Assembly (NCBI GenBank): GCA_024703915.1
Contig: CP087969.1
Coordinates: forward strand, 2,976,001 to 3,040,000
Direction: 5' to 3'
Length of the DNA stretch: 64,000 nt
From: Massilia sp. H-1
GTDB taxonomy: Bacteria > Pseudomonadota > Gammaproteobacteria > Burkholderiales > Burkholderiaceae_D
The translations under genes and the position numbers were made by a program. Below, piece by piece: positions 32,400-43,075 of the stretch (its first letter is position 1; every line of letters begins with the position of its first letter). The notes under the pieces were generated by a model. The model searched no databases, was not told where the DNA came from, and saw only the letters and a list, made by a program, of their open reading frames with translations.

Positions 32400-33223
32400 A
32401 GGCCGCGCTGGTGCATTCGCTGCTGGCCGCCGGGCTGGTCAAGCCGAATCTGCTGCGCACCTGGGGCGAGGCGCCAGCCGCCCTGTCCCGTTCCGACCTG
32501 CCGCCCGAGCCCTTCGATCTGCAAGCCTTGCGCCAGTTTGCTTAAGCCTGGCCTTCAAGGTGCGGCACAATCCGCTGCGCGGTCCGTATGCCAATACCTT
32601 CCGCCTGCTCAGCCTCTGCGGGCTCGAGATCACGCTGTTTTCCGACTACGCCTGCGCCTGCGCCGAGCAGGGCCTGGCGCTGGCCGCCCAGAATGAAGAG
32701 CGGGCCCGCCTGCTGGTGCAGTTCATCGACCAGTGGCACAATCCGGCGCTGCTTAGCTGCACGCCCTGCTGCGCGACATGGCGCGCCACGAGCACGCCGT
32801 CAGCGAGCTGGAGCGGGCCGATGACGTGGCCAAGCGCGCCCCAGGGCCAGGCCGCTGCGCCCGGTCCCGACAGCAAGCTGTGCCCGCGCGGCGCCATGCG
32901 GCTTCCAGGAATCGCGCTACCACCCGCTCGCGATCCTGGCGGCGATGCGGGTTCCCACCCCCGACTTCCAGCAGCCTGAACACCGGGTCCCACCTGCTGG
33001 CCTATTGGCGGGCGCCGAAGCATCCCCGTCGGTTCAGCTGGTCGAGCTCGATGCATTCGGGTTTGCCCTGCTCCAGTATGCGGACGGCAGCCGGTCGCTG
33101 CGCGAACTTGGCGCGCTGCTCGGGATCGGCCGCGCGCGCCACGCCGGGATGCTGGCCCTGGCGCAGCAGCTGGTGCAAGCCAGCTTGCTGGCTACCGAAG
33201 CGACGGCGGTGCCATGCATCTGA
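32396..33223 (+). CDS. MNIO partner protein with C-terminal PqqD-like recognition domain
   Basis: About 275 residues. The N-terminal part contains PEPFDLQALRQFAGLAFKVR, RGPYANTFRLLSLCGLEI and a helical stretch to LLVQFIDQWHNPAL. The C-terminal part VQLVELDAFGFALLQYADGS then LRELGALLGIG has the PqqD-like RRE pattern (hydrophobic strands, DG turn, then EL). It should bind the precursor leader and present the core to the MNIO. ATG 32396 overlaps the MNIO stop by four bases; its own stop overlaps the radical SAM start by ten. Breaks near 32543, 32755, 32855 and 32990. Confidence 0.7.
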
Positions 33224-35172
33224 TCCTGGTCGACAATCTGATCGTGCCCGAAGAAGGATCGATGGCCGACATGGACGTGCATCCCCATCTGGGGCTGCTG
33301 GCCCTGGCCGCGGCCGCCAAGCAGGATGGACACCGGGTGACGATCGTCGACCCGAAAACGGCTGGTCCGTTCAGGCCACCTGACACTCGATGCAGACCTG
33401 TACCAGCGCTTCATGAACGATCTGCTGCGCGCGCCCGGACGCGGTCGGCTTCACCACCCTCGGATGCAGCTTCATTTTCGCGGTCAACGTGGCGGCCTGC
33501 CTGGAAGCGGGCCGAACCGGATTTGCCGATCATGCTGGGCGGGCCGCACGCGACCATGCTGCACCAGGAGATACTGGCCCGCTTCACCCAGTTCGACCTG
33601 GTGGCAAGGCACGAATCCGATGAAGTCTTCCCGCTTATCCTGGCCGCCCTCGCCGCGCGCGACTTCCGCCATATTCCCGGCGTGAGCTGGCGCGACCGGC
33701 AAGGCGTGCACTTCACGGAAGGACGGCCCAAGGTCGCCGACCTCGACCTGTTGCCGCTGTTCGATTACGACCTGTATCCGGTCGGCGAGCTGGGGCTCGA
33801 TCTGCTGCGCATCGAGGCGGGGCGCGGATGCCCGTTTGCCTGCACCTTCTGTTCGACGGTAGGCTTCTTCCAGCGCAGCTTCCGGCTCAAGTCGCCCGAA
33901 CGCCTGGTGCTGGAACTGGACCGCCTGCATGAGCGCTTTGGCCTCAGCAATTTCAAGCTCGACCATGACATGTTCACCGTGAACCGGCACAAGGTGCATG
34001 CCTTCTGCGAGGCCGTGGCCGGACGCGGCTACCGCTGGCGCGCCTCGGCCCGGGTCGACTGCGTCGACGTGCCGCTGCTGCGTTCGATGGCCGACGCCTA
34101 CTGCGTGCACCTGTATTTCGGCATCGAGACCGGATCGGTCCGGATGCAGCGCGAAACCAAGAAACACCTCGATCTCGACCTGGTGGAAGCCATGCTCGCC
34201 ACGGCCCACGATGTCGGGATCGACACCACCGCATCGTTCATTACCGGCTATCCCCAGGAAACGCTGGAAGACCAGAACGACACGCTCGACATGATCGGCC
34301 GCCTGGGCAGCCCGCGTTGCCTGACCCAGTTGCACGTGCTGGTGCCGGAGCCGGGCACGCCCATGCTGGACCAGTTCGCGGACGGCTTGCGCTACGACGG
34401 CGTGTTCGGCCCCTACAACGCGCAGCTGCTGAGCAGCGCGGACGAAGCCCTGATCCGCACCGAGACCGGCATCTTCCAGACCTATCATTACTACGAGGCG
34501 GCGCTGCCCTGCGCGCCACCTGTTCGCGTCGGCCGCGGTGGCCACCCTGCAGCTCGGCTGGGCCCGACCGTGCTGGCCTACCTGCTGCGCGCCGATGGCG
34601 GCCGCCTGTCGGCGCTGATCGCTCTACTGGGAAGCCGGGCACGCCGGAGCGGACGGCAGCGCGCCATCCTGCCTGGCCTATCTGGGGCGGCGCTTTGGCC
34701 CGGGCCACCATATCGTGTCGCTGGCGCGCTACGCGCTCAGCCTGACCGCCCCGCCGACGCGGCCGCGGAAGCGCCCGCGGACGGCGCGCCCGTGCTCGAT
34801 GCCGAGCAGTGCGCTGACGATCGCCCCGGCACTGGTGGCCTTGCGCGACATGCACGACTGCGAAGCCGTGATCGCCGCCATCGGCGCCCAGCAAAACGTC
34901 CCGTCCCTGTTCGCCGATGCCAGCTTCCCCGCGCGCTGCAGCTATCTGGTGCTGGGCAGCGCGACGGCCAGCAAGGTCTGGCGCGTCGATCTGGCCTTGC
35001 TCGACTTGATCGAGCTGTTCCGCATGCCGTGCCGGGTGCAGGATGCGCTGCGGCTGCTGCAGCGGACGCGGCCCACACCGATCTGGGCCTGTTCGCGCAA
35101 TTGCTGCGGCAAGGCATCCTGCAAGCCGTGCCGAACACCGTTGCGAAGACGCCCTGCCTTGAAGCTGGATAA
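33214..35172 (+). CDS. B12-binding radical SAM enzyme of the RiPP cluster, frame-disrupted
   Basis: About 650 residues. MHLILVDNLIVPEEGSMADM and HPHLGLLALAAAAKQDGHRV form the cobalamin-binding Rossmann domain. The 4Fe-4S motif is in EAGRGCPFACTFCSTVGFF (CxxxCxxC), followed by FGIETGSVRMQRETKKHLDL and FITGYPQETLEDQNDTLDMI of the SAM barrel. The C-terminal third (from about 34510) is in other frames and contains LVLGSATASKVWRVDLALLD, possibly a second leader-binding module. Expected chemistry is methylation at an unactivated sp3 carbon, for example the beta-carbon of an aromatic core residue (inference). A further disturbed stretch lies at 33367-33510. Confidence 0.88.
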   Translation: MHLILVDNLIVPEEGSMADMDVHPHLGLLALAAAAKQDGHRVTIVDPKTAGPFRPPDTRCRPVPALHERSAARARTRSASPPSDAASFSRSTWRPAWKRAEPDLPIMLGGPHATMLHQEILARFTQFDLVARHESDEVFPLILAALAARDFRHIPGVSWRDRQGVHFTEGRPKVADLDLLPLFDYDLYPVGELGLDLLRIEAGRGCPFACTFCSTVGFFQRSFRLKSPERLVLELDRLHERFGLSNFKLDHDMFTVNRHKVHAFCEAVAGRGYRWRASARVDCVDVPLLRSMADAYCVHLYFGIETGSVRMQRETKKHLDLDLVEAMLATAHDVGIDTTASFITGYPQETLEDQNDTLDMIGRLGSPRCLTQLHVLVPEPGTPMLDQFADGLRYDGVFGPYNAQLLSSADEALIRTETGIFQTYHYYEAALPCAPPVRVGRGGHPAARLGPTVLAYLLRADGGRLSALIALLGSRARRSGRQRAILPGLSGAALWPGPPYRVAGALRAQPDRPADAAAEAPADGAPVLDAEQCADDRPGTGGLARHARLRSRDRRHRRPAKRPVPVRRCQLPRALQLSGAGQRDGQQGLARRSGLARLDRAVPHAVPGAGCAAAAAADAAHTDLGLFAQLLRQGILQAVPNTVAKTPCLEAG

Positions 35173-36137
35173 GTTCTCTCCGCTGGAATTAATGCACGCC
35201 ATGCAGCTGGGGCACGCGGCCGCTGCGCTGCACGCGCTGGGGGTGATGGAGGCACTGGCCGAACCCCAGGAAGCAGGGGCGCTGGCGCAGCGCTTCGGGC
35301 TCGACCCGGTCATGCTGCACGGCGTGCTCGATCATCTGTCCCGGACGACCACGCTGGTCGCCCGGCGCGGCAAGGTCTTTCGCCGCACCAGGGCCTGGGA
35401 TGAGAGCGCGCTTTGTGGTCGGTCTGTACGGCGCCTCGTTCGGTGCGCTGGCCGCCGGCGTTGGCACGGTGTTGCGCCACCCGGCCATGGCGCAGGAGCT
35501 GGTCGACCGCGCCCGCCATGCCGACGCCTTCGCCAATGCCGATCAGCTCGAGAACAACCCGCTGCCGTCGCTGGTGGCCCGGCTCGGCATTGAGTCGATT
35601 CTCGATGTCGGCTGCGGTGTGCCGCCAGCTGCTGGTGCGGCTGGCCGTGGAGCAGCCTGATTTCCGGGCCTGGGGCCTGGAAGCGAACCCCAGGATGCGG
35701 GCCCTGGCGAAGGCCGGTGCCCGGGCGGCGCAGGTCGGGGGCCGCGTCAGGATCCTGGCCGACGACGGGCGCCAGGTCAGCGCGCACCTCGACCAGCGGA
35801 TCAGGAACAAGCTGCAGGCCGTCGTCGCCGTCCAGTTCGTCAATGAACTGTTCGGCCAAGGCGAGCAGGCCGCGACCGACTGGCTGCGCATGCTGCGCGA
35901 TTGCCTGCCGGGCTTAGCTCCTGATCGTCAGCGACTATTACAGGCTTACTGGCTCCACGCTGCCCGAAGCGCGGCGCCTGACCCTGGTGCACGACCACGC
36001 GCAGCTGCTGTCAGGCCAGGGCGTTCCCCCGCCGACGCGCGCCTGGATCCGGATCTACCGGCGTGCTAGGCGTGCGGCTGATCCATGCGATCGAAGACGT
36101 CAGCAGTACCCGCTACATCCACATTCTGGCCCTGTAG
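35159..36137 (+). CDS. SAM-dependent methyltransferase of the RiPP cluster, frame-disrupted
   Basis: About 325 residues. An N-terminal dimerisation/winged-helix part (LMHAMQLGHAAAALHALGVM, then LDPVMLHGVLDHLSRTTT) precedes the SAM domain with ESILDVGCG motif I and DFRAWGLEANPRMRALA motif II. The start is either TTG 35159 (MKLDKFSPLEL), overlapping the preceding gene by 14 bases, or ATG 35192. Breaks near 35395, 35615, 35915 and 36064; the last fits YRRAGVRLIH with GCCGGC. In the related pathway a methyltransferase acts on the MNIO-generated keto acid, a reasonable guess here. Confidence 0.85.
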
Positions 36138-36189
36138 GGCTGCGTGGCGCTGACTTCGGATTGACCGCCACGACCCAGGACACGGTTGT

Positions 36190-37012
36190 TTAGCGTCCGG
36201 ATTGCAGTGCCAGCAAGTCGGCCCGCAACTGCTGCATGGCCGCGGTTTCACGGCGTGCGGCAGGGATCTGCTCGATCGACGCCAGGCCTTCCCGCACCGC
36301 CTCTTGCGCGCTCGCCTGGCGGTCGGCGGCGCGCAATACCCTGGCCTTGCGAAGGTACAGCTCAGGCAAGCCCTGGCCTTGCAGGATCATGGCATCCAGG
36401 CGCTTCCAGTGCCTCGTCCCATGCCGATGAGGCGATGTTCAGGCTGATGGACTTGTTTTGCAGCACGGTCAAGCTCCCGAGCTGTTGCATGCCTTCATCC
36501 AGACTGGCGAGCGCCTCCGCAGCGGCGCCCGCTCTGCTCTGCGCATCGGCAAGGTAAAGGTAGTGCTCAGGCGAGGGTTCGGCGGCCTGGTCCACGGCGA
36601 TGCGGAACGCCGTCGCGGCGGCACGATATTGGCCCTGCGCGAGCAGGATCTGCCCGTACAGAGTCTGGCCGCGCACGATGGCGCCTGGCTCACCTTTCAG
36701 CATCGCCAGAAATTTCTCCGCGTATCGTCGGCCATCAGGCAATTTGTTCTGATGGAAGGCCTGCTCCGCCAGGTAGTAGTAGGCGGAGCGTTCCTCAGGA
36801 TTGAGCTTCAGCGCCAGTAAGAAATCCTGGCGCGCGGCCTTGTTATTGCCGTGCTCCATTTGCAGCCGTCCACGCTGGACCAGCAAGGGCGCACTCTTTC
36901 CTTCGCGCCGCATCGTGGTGCTGAGATCCTGTATCTGGCTGTGCAAGGAACCGTGGGCCAGCGCCTGGCCGGTAACAAACAGCAGCGCGAATAACATGCG
37001 ATTGAACTGCAT
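36190..37012 (-). CDS. Periplasmic TPR-repeat protein
   Basis: About 274 residues. Signal peptide MQFNRMLFALLFVTGQALAH, then tetratricopeptide-like helices such as ARQDFLLALKLNPEERSAYY and YGQILLAQGQYRAAATAFRI. One slip near 36405 (extra GC) joins to LRKARVLRAADRQASAQEAV. It lies on the opposite strand to the RiPP genes, 52 bp after the methyltransferase stop. Probably a scaffold of the neighbouring secreted-phosphoesterase/cytochrome group; role unknown. Confidence 0.75.
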
Positions 37013-37078
37013 GGTGGGATCCTCAACAAAAAAATGGCGGGAGTCTGCTCCCGCCGCATTGATATGAACCGCTAGCGA

Positions 37079-39222
37079 TTAATTCTGATACGTGATGCTC
37101 AGCGTCGGGCGCTGGGAGAGCGTGCCATATTCGCTGGAACGGAAGTCGATGCCGTCGGCGCTGGTGGAGCGAATGGTCAGGCCATGATTGGCGAGCGAGC
37201 CGTTCAACCAGCCTTGCACCATGGCGATGCCTGCCGCATTGAGCGTGATCGTGTACTGCGTGTTGGAACTCGGTAAGAAGTTGCCGATTTCCGTACCCTG
37301 ACTGCTTAAGCGATGTTGGCGTTGGCCCAGGTGGCCGTGCTTTCGGCCCAGGCGGCATTGCGGGCATAGAGGCGGTAGGTGCCGGTGCTCAGGGTTAAGG
37401 TGCGCAGCTGCACCCGGACCGACATGACGGTGGCGGTGCTCGGGATGCCGGTCACGCTCCATTTGAGCAGGGAGGCCAGTTCGCCGTTGCTGCCGTCCGC
37501 CCCATCGGCCAGCACGGCGGTGGAACTGCCGAAGTTGGAACCGCTGGCACCGCTGGCGACGTAGGTATCCTGGGTGCTTAAGCGTAACCGTTCAAGCCGT
37601 CGCGCAGGTCCACCGTGACCGTCGTGCTGCCGGTGGCGAGCGTTTTGGCGCTGGCCACATTCGAATAGGCCGAGTTGCCGGTACCATTCCTGGCGCGTAC
37701 CCGGTAGAAGTAGGTGGTGCTGGCGGCCAGTCCGGTGTTGCTGTAGGCCTGGACGTTGCTGCCGACCGTGGCCAGTGCTGCCCAGTTGATATTGTCGCTG
37801 GAACGTTCGATATCGAAGCCGGTTTCATTATTGGAATTGTCGGCCCAGCTCAGGTTGATCGCGGAGGTCGATGCGGCCGTTGCCGTCAGGCTGCCAGGCG
37901 CTGCAGGCAGCGTCGGCGTGGTGTTCTTGCTGATGGTGAAATAGTCGCGCACGGTGCCGTTGTTGTTGAGGTACTTGATGTCCATGGTTTGGCCGGACAC
38001 ATCGATGACCATGGAACCCAGTTCATTCAAGGACAGGAACATGGCGGGATGATTCAGGGTGCCGCCACTGACCTGGCCGGACGCGCCGACGACGGAATAG
38101 ACCGCGCCGGAATGCGGCATGCTGGCCGTTTTCGTATAGGCGCCGGTCCCATCCACGCGGCCGCTGCCGCCGTTGATGGCGAACGAGCTGTTGTACGTGC
38201 TCGAGAGACCGTAGTGGCCGTCGATGAAGCGCGAGCGTTCATACGAATGGCTGTGCCCGGTAAGAACCAGGTCGACGCCGTAGTTTTCCAGAATCGGCAG
38301 GAAGTTCTGGCGCATTTCGATCAGGTTCGTTTCGGTGTCCGAATTGTGCGAACCCTTGGTGTAGGGCGGGTGGTGCCAGATGGCGACCAGCCAGGTCGCG
38401 GTGACGTTGGCCAGATCGGCTTTCATCCAGTTCATCATCGCGCCCGTGGTGGAGCGGCTGGTCTCGTTCGAGTCGAGCACGATGACGTGGATATTGCCGT
38501 AGTTGAAGGAGTAATAGGCTTCGGTGCCGGACGCGACACCACCCGCTTCGCCGTTTTTCGGGAAGGTGTGGATGTCGTAGTAGGGGCCGGTCTGGGTCGT
38601 GGAATCGGCGCTGGTGCCGTCGTGGTTGCCGATCGTGGCCCACAGCGGCGACTGGCGCATCATCTCCGGATACACATTGAACATATTGGTCTGGTATTCG
38701 GCATCGGTGCCGCTGTTGTAGGCGTTATCGCCAAGCATCATCCAGAAGTCCGTGTAGGTGCTCCCGGTGTAATTGCAGGTAAGCGTTGTACACGGCCGCC
38801 TGACCGGACGAACCGGTTCCTGCATCGCCGATCACCCAGATACGGGTGGGCACCGCGGTGCCGATGGTGGGCGAGGTTTCAAAGAAATATGTGGCGTCAG
38901 CCAAGCCTGCACGGCGCTGCTGGAGCCCACGTTGTAGAAATACTTGGTGTTCGGGCTGAGGCCGGTCAGTTTGACGATGTGTTCCGTGGTGGCCGTGGCA
39001 TTCGTTGCGGGGAAGGTCAGGCTGCTTAAGCGTGGTGCCATACTGGACGCGGCTGTCGGTCGCCGTATCCGTACGCCAGCGCACGGTGATGCTGTCGCTG
39101 CTTGCGCTTTGCAGGTAAGGCCCGCGTACGACCGTGGCGGCCAGCGCGAGCGATGACGACAGCAATGCGAGGAGGACGACCCAGGACTTCAACACGCCAT
39201 GCATTTTTATTTTGTGTAGCAT
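37079..39222 (-). CDS. Secreted purple-acid-phosphatase-like metallophosphoesterase with FN3 and C-terminal module
   Basis: About 712 residues. Signal peptide (MLHKIKMHGVLKSWVVLLAL), N-terminal PAP-type FN3 (VVRGPYLQSASSDSITVRWR), then metal ligands in WVIGDAG, MLGDNAY, IGNHDG, WHHPPYTKG and GHSHSYERS. A second FN3 (PAAPGSLTATAASTSAINLS) and a C-terminal CBM96/DNRLRE-like beta module (LLKWSVTGIPSTATV) follow. It hydrolyses phosphoesters outside the cell. ATG 39222 follows GGAGAG. Breaks near 38900, 39024, 38778, 37576 and 37306; at 37576 NGYAG-TQDTYV needs GCCGGC. Confidence 0.87.
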
Positions 39223-39276
39223 TGTTTCTCTCCGTATTCTAGGTTTGTCGAACGTGGCCATGTCGGCCGATGCGGC

Positions 39277-40169
39277 TTACTTGCGGTCTGCGGAATGGGA
39301 TCTGAGCAAGGCCAGCGACTTCAGGCGCTCACTGGACGACCCCGGTAGTGTTTGCATCAATTCTTCATCAGGCAGCGTGGCGGCCGCCTTCAGCCAAAGA
39401 TCGGCGGCGGTCCGGTCCAGCCTGGCTGCGGCGGGCAAGTCCATGCGCGGTCTCAGCGACAGTACATAGAACGACACGGCCCACAATGCGTCTTCCGGCA
39501 AGGTGGCAAAGCTCGGCATGGCGGTGTTTTGCACGCCCAGTTTGACGGAAGTAAAAACGGACAAGGGCGACATGGATGCCATGCGGGCCGAATCGAGAAA
39601 GTTCATCGGCTTCGACGCCAGTGCCTGCGCGGCGGCGCCCCCGGCCATCGCCCATGGCGCCGTGGCAGGACGCGCAGTGCGCGCCGAACAGCTGTTTTCC
39701 CTGCGTCAGGCTGGGCCAATTGCGGGGCGCTGTCGCAGTGTGCCTACCGCCACGTAGATGGCGTCACGCGCCTTCAGCGCTTGCTTCTTGATGGCCTCGG
39801 GCTGGGCTTTTCCTTGATCAGCGCGATGAGCCTGGCGATATCCTGGCGAATCGCAGGCTGGGCGCTGATCGCCTTGACCTGGTCGCTGACTTCCAGCGCG
39901 GAACCGCTGACCACGAGTTGTTCGACGTACTCATCTTCATCGATGACTTTTCCGTCCGCTACGGCGAGCGCATAGTCGCGCGAGACATAGTCGAGCATCT
40001 GCGCCACAAAATCGGGCGTGTATGCAGGGCGAATACTTTCCTGTGCCGAGGTGTCGGCCACCACGCTCAGGGAGAGCAGCGACGCGATCGCCACGGACGC
40101 GAGTGCGAAACATGCCATGCGTCGCAGCGGACAGGTTCTACCGGCGGCAGCCAAATCGTTTTCGATCAT
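39277..40169 (-). CDS. Secreted c-type cytochrome, possibly related to the cytochrome part of FTR1 proteins
   Basis: About 297 residues. A signal (MACFALASVAIASLLSLSVV) is followed by a helical domain (PDFVAQMLDYVSRDYALAVA, then AISAQPAIRQDIARLIALIK) and a class I heme domain with CASCH in QLFGAHCASCHG and the axial Met in NTAMPSF. The helical + cytochrome arrangement recalls the N-terminus of bacterial FTR1 iron permeases, but no permease follows. The start ATG 40169 is uncertain; ATG near 40115 would also keep the signal. Breaks near 39780 and 39640. Confidence 0.75.
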
Positions 40170-40503
40170 TGAAGGGTCCGGAAAGAAATACGGGAAGCCA
40201 CGAACAGTATCGTTACAGAATGACCTCCGCATGACAAAGCGCGACGCGTTGCGAGACATGGGGCGGTGTCAAAAAAGCCGCATTGTCAGTTGCGGCCTGG
40301 CACATTTATACACGGACTTGCAGGGCAGCGGCCAGCTCTTTGCGCGCCCGGCAAGGTGGTCGCATTGCGCTTGGTTTATCCCTGTTGCCAGCCTCACTGA
40401 TGCGCTGCTTTATGCCAACACTAATTGGTTGGAAAACCGTGAAGTACCAAAAAAGGCCCGGCGAGCAAACAGCCGCCGGGCCTTCATTTTTGTTCAACTA
40501 TTC
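40170..40503. other. Gap between cytochrome c and LPMO genes
   Basis: No gene seen. It holds the LPMO terminator near its end and presumably the cytochrome promoter near 40190-40260; no clear boxes. Confidence 0.4.
40449..40490 (-). terminator. Terminator after the LPMO gene
   Basis: Stem AAGGCCCGGCG/CGCCGGGCCTT (40453-40463 and 40474-40484); on the minus strand it is followed by TTTTTT. Confidence 0.88.
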
Positions 40504-41922
40504 TCAGGGCGTGGTCCACGCATCCTGCCAGTTGGCCCCCACGCCCGGCTCGTAATGTGGTGGCCGTGGCCGACCACTGCGTGCACCAGCCGCTGTAGGG
40601 GAACGGTTTGCAGGTGTAGACCTTGCCGGTCTTCGTCTGCAGCACGCGGGTGCTTAAGCCTTGTAGCCAAACGATCGAGGCCGGGAACACGTAATCGTAG
40701 GCCGCCGCGCCCTCCTCGCTCAGGCTGAGGTTGAAGGTCTTTTGCAGCACCGCGCCGCCATTCTTGACGACCGCCTTGACCACCACCTGGTGCGGGCTTA
40801 GGCCTTGGGCTGATTCAGCGCGATCGACAGCGGCGCGCTGCTGTTGTTGAGCGCGGCGGACGCGAAGCCCTTGGCCACCGCTGCCGCGTCGTACACGTAG
40901 GCGCTCACATCCATCGCCGTGTTGCCGCTGATATTGAAGTTGAGGGTCAGCTGGCCCTGCCGGATCACGTAGGCGGTGGCCAGGCCGGTGACGCTGAAGT
41001 CGGCCCATGCCGGCATGGCAGCGTAACCTTGTTGACCTGCACTTCAACCCGGGTCAGCGTGCTGGCCGTTTTGGCGTAGATCGTGTTCTGGCCATACACG
41101 GGCGTGATCGCGCCGTCGGTCCCCATTTGCCCTGCGTGCAGCAGCGGCTGTTCGGCATTGATGCGCGACGCCAGCTGATAGGCCCAGTTGTTGCGCAAGC
41201 CTTCGGTGCTGTTGGCGATCCTGACCGTGGTTTTCAGTTCCGGCTTTTCATGCGGCGGCGTCAGAACACGCGCGTGACCACGCTGTCGCCGGAGGTCAGG
41301 TCGACCGAGGGATAGATCACGCCGCGCTGGGTCCAGGCGGGCACGGTGCCGCCGTCCTTGAACATGACGTCGACCACGTTGTAGAAGCTGTTGGTGGTGT
41401 CGGCCACTTCCCACACGCCGAGGATGACCTGGTAGCCGGTGCGCTGCGGCACGTTGCAGGCGTGGGTGACTTGCATCATCGGCTGGCGGTTGCCGCCGTC
41501 GATCACGCAGAACGGCGTGAGTTCGAACGAGGCGCGCGACAGTTTCTGGTTCTCGTTCCAGCTAAGCCTTGGTGATGTAGTAGCGCCAGTTGCGGGTGGC
41601 ATGGTTGGCCGTGAACTGCCAGCTGAAATTGTTTGGACCCGCCTGCAGCGCGCTTGGTCCAGCGGCTGCTGGTTTGTTCGTTCAATTCATTGAACTGGGC
41701 CAGGCCGGCAGCCATGATGGTGCCGTCGGCCGGGCCGCCCGAAGGGAAGCCGGTGGGCGCTTCCAGGCTTTGCGGTTCCCACTGGATGGCGCCGCAGCTG
41801 CTGTTGCCGCCTTGCTTGCACAGGAAGCCGCGCGCTTCCGGCATGGTGATGTAGCCATGGGCCCACAGGCTGCCACTGGTGAGCAGGGCGCACAGGCCCG
41901 CTGCGATGGTCGATTTTTTCAC
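40504..41922 (-). CDS. Lytic polysaccharide monooxygenase AA10 (GbpA-like) with carbohydrate-binding module
   Basis: About 472 residues. Signal [21 protein letters not shown], then mature His ([10 protein letters not shown]), which forms the copper brace with the later His of [12 protein letters not shown]. Middle domains ([20 protein letters not shown] and [20 protein letters not shown]) resemble GbpA modules; the C-terminal [18 protein letters not shown] to NWQDAWTTP is a CBM5/12 chitin-binding module. It oxidatively cleaves chitin or cellulose. The start GTG 41922 follows GGCGGAAC. Breaks near 41655, 41565, 41275, 41030, 40797 and 40655. Confidence 0.9.
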
Positions 41923-42228
41923 GAAGTTCCGCCTTTCGATCGTTGCATTTGGGCCCGCCGAAAAGCAGGCCGAAATTTCAGCATGCAAGCTAAGGCAGGC
42001 AGGGTCAACTGGTTTTGCGACTTGCTTGGGCGTCTCATACCAGTGCAAGACGGCACTAACCATTGCGGCGGCAAGGATGCCCGCCCCGGCTGCCGCGCGG
42101 CGAACCGGGCGGTCTGTTGCCGCGTGGGCGGTGTCAATACCAGTCCACGGCGCCGTGCAGGTGGTCTTATCGGCCCGTGGCCGCGGGAGAGTAAGATAGA
42201 CGCGTTCCGGTATGTGCGAGGGTGCGTG
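41923..42228. promoter_or_regulatory. Divergent region between LPMO and binding-protein genes
   Basis: No gene seen. It should contain promoters in both directions; no recognisable operator or box pair. Confidence 0.35.
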
Positions 42229-42982
42229 ATGCTCAAACCTTGGTTCGGCCTTGCCTTGCTGCTCAGCGCGCCATGCCGCATGTGGGCCGATGACATCACG
42301 CTCATCAGCGGCGAATGGCTGCCGCTCTTGTCCGAACAATTGCCCGGCAACGGGGTCCTCTCGCGCGTGGTGAGCGAAGCCTTCGCGCTCGAAGGCGTGA
42401 AGGTGCACTATATTTTCCGGCCGTGGCCACGCGCCCTGGCCGAGGCCGAAAAGGGCATTGCCCAGGGCACCCTGGTGTGGAGCAAGGGCGCGCCCGGCTC
42501 CGCGCGCAGCCGCAACTTCGTCTACAGCGATGTGGTGTTCGAAGGCAAGTCCGTGTTCTTCCACCGCACCGGTTTCGCCTTCGCATGGACCCGCTATGCC
42601 GACCTGGCCAAGTACCGGATCGGCGGGGTGCTCGGCTATGAATACGATTTCGAAGGCACGCCCGGGCTGCGCATCGACCGCGCGCCGACCGAAGAACTGA
42701 GCATGCGCAAGCTGCTGGCTAAGCCGCTTCGACCTCTATCCGACCGTGCGCGAAGTCGGACTGTACACGCTGCGCACCCACTTCAGCGCGCAGGAGGCGG
42801 CTTAAGCATCAGCCTGGCCCAGGGGCGGCCCTACAATCTGACCCATTACCACTTGCTGCTGCCGCAGCTTATGGCTGGGCACGGCGCATTTCATGGCATT
42901 GTTCAACAAGGGGCTGCGGCGGCTCAGGGAGAGCGGCCGTTACAGCGAACTCATGGCCGACGCGGAAGCGGGCCGTTACTGA
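42229..42982 (+). CDS. Periplasmic substrate-binding protein (amino-acid/PBP2 type)
   Basis: About 250 residues. Signal MLKPWFGLALLLSAPCRMWA, then DDITLISGEWLPLLSEQLPG and the PBP2 block EAFALEGVKVHYIFRPWPRA. Solo proteins of this type, without transporter genes, are frequent next to signalling genes; here a diguanylate cyclase follows 93 bp downstream. Breaks near 42720, 42803 and 42870. Ligand unknown. Confidence 0.8.
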
Positions 42983-43075
42983 GCCGGGCTTGGTTGTATT
43001 TTCATCGGTGCTCAACAAGTTGCGTTGCCTGACATAAAAACTCAGGTATTGTGTCGTCATGGAGGGCTGCGAATC

